8,520 bases of DNA from Rhodocyclaceae bacterium (GTDB lineage: Bacteria; Pseudomonadota; Gammaproteobacteria; Burkholderiales; Rhodocyclaceae): the NCBI GenBank assembly GCA_013821865.1, contig PNJM01000100.1:1-8520 (forward strand). The letters run 5' to 3'. Shown here piece by piece: positions 7,472 to 8,520 of the stretch; within the stretch, counting starts at the first letter, position 1; every line of letters starts with the position of its first letter. The translations under genes and the position numbers were made by a program. Below the pieces are notes generated by a model. It was not told the DNA's origin. It did not search any database and worked only from the letters and a program-made list of their open reading frames with translations.

Positions 7472-7603
7472 TTTCGCTCGCGCCGTCCCGCCAGCGCCGA
7501 CTATTTCAAGATACGTCGCCAGCCGCGAATACACGAATCAATCGCGCTCGTAGCAGTTGGCACGCGCGTGGCGCAGCAGATCCTTCAAGTCACGAGATTC
7601 TCC
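7472..7603. other. Convergent intergenic region with repeat and possible gene remnant
   Basis: These 132 bases lie between the nhaR stop and the stop of the truncated cbbY. They contain the second 22-base repeat and no T-rich terminator. On the minus strand, the frame of cbbY reads on past its stop into protein-like sequence (7541-7603, for example DLKDLLRHARANCYERD) before another stop at 7540-7538. There is no start codon in that stretch. It may be the remains of a gene joined to cbbY by deletion. Confidence 0.4.
7481..7502 (-). repeat. 22-base dispersed repeat, copy 2 (inverted)
   Basis: This is the exact reverse complement of positions 1703-1724, so the two copies are in inverted orientation, 5.8 kb apart. 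This copy lies 9 bases beyond the nhaR stop, between the ends of nhaR and the truncated cbbY. The neighbouring bases differ from copy 1. Confidence 0.75.
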
Positions 7604-8107
7604 TTACGGGGGCAGTCCGTGCGTGGTGACGCGCCAGGCGACGTGCCAGCGGCGCAGGGCGACGGCGCCGATGGCTTCGAAGGTGGCAAACGCGGGAAGA
7701 TCGGGAAAGCTCTTCGCCAGCAGCGCATCGACGTTGGCGCGCGAGGTGGTGGTAGCGATCGCCAGTCGCACGTCCGCTTCCAGCAATTCGCGGATCAGGC
7801 GCACGACGCCGGGCCGGGCCGGCACCTCGCCCATCTCGACGCGCCGCTCGTAAACGCGCGTCTTGCGCTGGTGCAACCGGGCGATGAAGTCCATGCCGTC
7901 CGGCTGGGCGAGGCACGCCGGATCGACGCAGCGGCAGTAGTGGGCCAGACGCTCCCTGCCGCCGGCCACCGCCAGCAGTTCGACGTAGAGTTCGACATCC
8001 CAGTGCCAGGGCAGACCGAACTCCCTGAAGGTGGCGTTGAAGGCCTGGCGATGCGCCTCCTTGGTATCGGCAAGCGTACCATCCACGTCGAAGATGACGG
8101 CCTTCAT
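7604..8107 (-). CDS. cbbY: CbbY-like HAD phosphatase, C-terminally truncated
   Basis: CbbY removes phosphate from xylulose-1,5-bisphosphate, a misfire inhibitor of RuBisCO. The N-terminal part is a good match. HAD motif I, FDVDGTLADT (6-15), carries both catalytic Asp residues. A CbbY-type cap follows (EAHRQAFNATFREFGLPWHWDVELYVELL), and motif II is the IATTTS Thr (about 118-122). Similarity stops near residue 148 (after TFEAIGA). The remaining 19 residues (ending THGLPP) resemble no HAD sequence. Motif III (Lys-Pro) and motif IV (acidic pair) are missing, and no other frame down to 7480 supplies them. The protein is 167 residues against about 220-255 for the family, so it is probably inactive. 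Its ATG overlaps the cbbO stop (ATGA). Confidence 0.85.
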   Translation of the reverse strand: MKAVIFDVDGTLADTKEAHRQAFNATFREFGLPWHWDVELYVELLAVAGGRERLAHYCRCVDPACLAQPDGMDFIARLHQRKTRVYERRVEMGEVPARPGVVRLIRELLEADVRLAIATTTSRANVDALLAKSFPDLPAFATFEAIGAVALRRWHVAWRVTTHGLPP

Positions 8108-8520
8108 CGCGTCAGCCCGGCGTAAAGCTGCGGCAGCCGCTCGGGCAGGCGTTCGACATGATCGAGGATCAGGTAGTTCCTCTGGCCGAAGATGCGCGCC
8201 ACGTATTGGTCGGCGCGCGGATCGAGCGTCAGGCAGAACGGCGTGACGCCGAGGCGGCCGACGTCCTCGACCGCCTTTTTCGCATCGAAGCGCAGGTACT
8301 GCGGATCGCGCACATCGATGTCGGCCGGCTCGCCGTCGGTAACGACCAAAAGGAGTTTCTTCGCCGCGCGCACCTGCGAGAGATGATGGCCGGCGTGGCG
8401 GATCGCCGCGCCCATGCGCGTCGAGAAGCGGCCTTCCATGCCGGCCAGGCGCGCCTTCGGGATGTCATTCCAGGGCTGCTCGAAATCCTTGTAGCGCTGG
8501 TAGAAGACGTTGTGGCGGCC
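8104..8520 (-). CDS. cbbO: CbbO, RuBisCO activase subunit (C-terminal part, runs off right edge)
   Basis: Only the last 138 residues are in the window; the frame is open to the edge. The sequence is the C-terminal von Willebrand factor A domain of CbbO: YQRYKDFEQPWND, ARLAGMEGRFSTRMGAAIRHAGHHL, the core strand KKLLLVVTDGEPADIDVRDPQYLRFDAKKA, and the family ending LPQLYAGLTR. CbbO pairs with the AAA+ ATPase CbbQ; the vWA domain lets the complex dock on inhibited RuBisCO, and the motor removes tight-binding sugar phosphates. CbbQ and RuBisCO genes are expected beyond the right edge. The stop overlaps the cbbY start, in keeping with a cbbQ-cbbO-cbbY operon. A NorD-type relative is less likely because of the cbbY neighbour. 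Confidence 0.92.
   Translation of the reverse strand, partial: GRHNVFYQRYKDFEQPWNDIPKARLAGMEGRFSTRMGAAIRHAGHHLSQVRAAKKLLLVVTDGEPADIDVRDPQYLRFDAKKAVEDVGRLGVTPFCLTLDPRADQYVARIFGQRNYLILDHVERLPERLPQLYAGLTR

Noticed and set aside
7561..7570. Perfect palindrome CACGCGCGTG
   Set aside because: Ten bases of alternating G and C arise often in DNA this GC-rich, and it does not extend further.

Overview
This is a GC-rich window from what looks like a betaproteobacterium (Rhodocyclales or Nitrosomonadales type). The right edge holds the end of cbbO followed by a cbbY-like gene. This is the tail of a RuBisCO-activase/Calvin-cycle cluster, so the organism probably can fix CO2. Other recognisable genes are nhaR, an HPF/RaiA-like gene, purE, purK, a TerC-family gene and a Bax-inhibitor-1 (YccA-like) gene. 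No tRNA, rRNA, CRISPR array or intact insertion sequence was seen.

Layout, left to right. Positions 1-922 hold three small genes on the minus strand: a partial gene cut by the left edge, an unrecognised 137-residue protein, and a DUF2934 protein. At 986-1666 (minus) is a seven-helix BI-1/YccA protein. From 6445 down to 1850 (minus) lies one compact gene run: HPF/RaiA-like, purE, purK, a single-span membrane protein, a TerB-like plus DUF697-like protein, and TerC. The first three genes overlap by ATGA junctions and the later gaps are 10-34 bases, so the run is probably one transcript. nhaR (6560-7471, plus) is divergent from it across a 114-base AT-rich promoter region. At 7604-8520 (minus) are a C-terminally truncated cbbY and the end of cbbO, converging on nhaR.

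How the genes may work together: PurE and PurK perform the two-step conversion of AIR to CAIR in purine synthesis. They are translationally coupled to a ribosome hibernation-type factor. Downstream genes form a small membrane/stress module (TerB-like domain, TerC, and possibly BI-1). With NhaR, a sodium/alkaline-pH regulator in E. coli, reading outward from the same promoter region, the locus suggests ion, pH or envelope stress tied to growth control. That link is inference.

The most unusual points are four. A perfect 22-base repeat occurs in opposite orientations at 1703-1724 and 7481-7502, bracketing the whole pur/Ter/nhaR block. The cbbY gene lost its C-terminal half close to one repeat copy. 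The ribosome-factor/purine operon is fused by overlapping codons. The TerB-TerC module contains an uncharacterised membrane protein.
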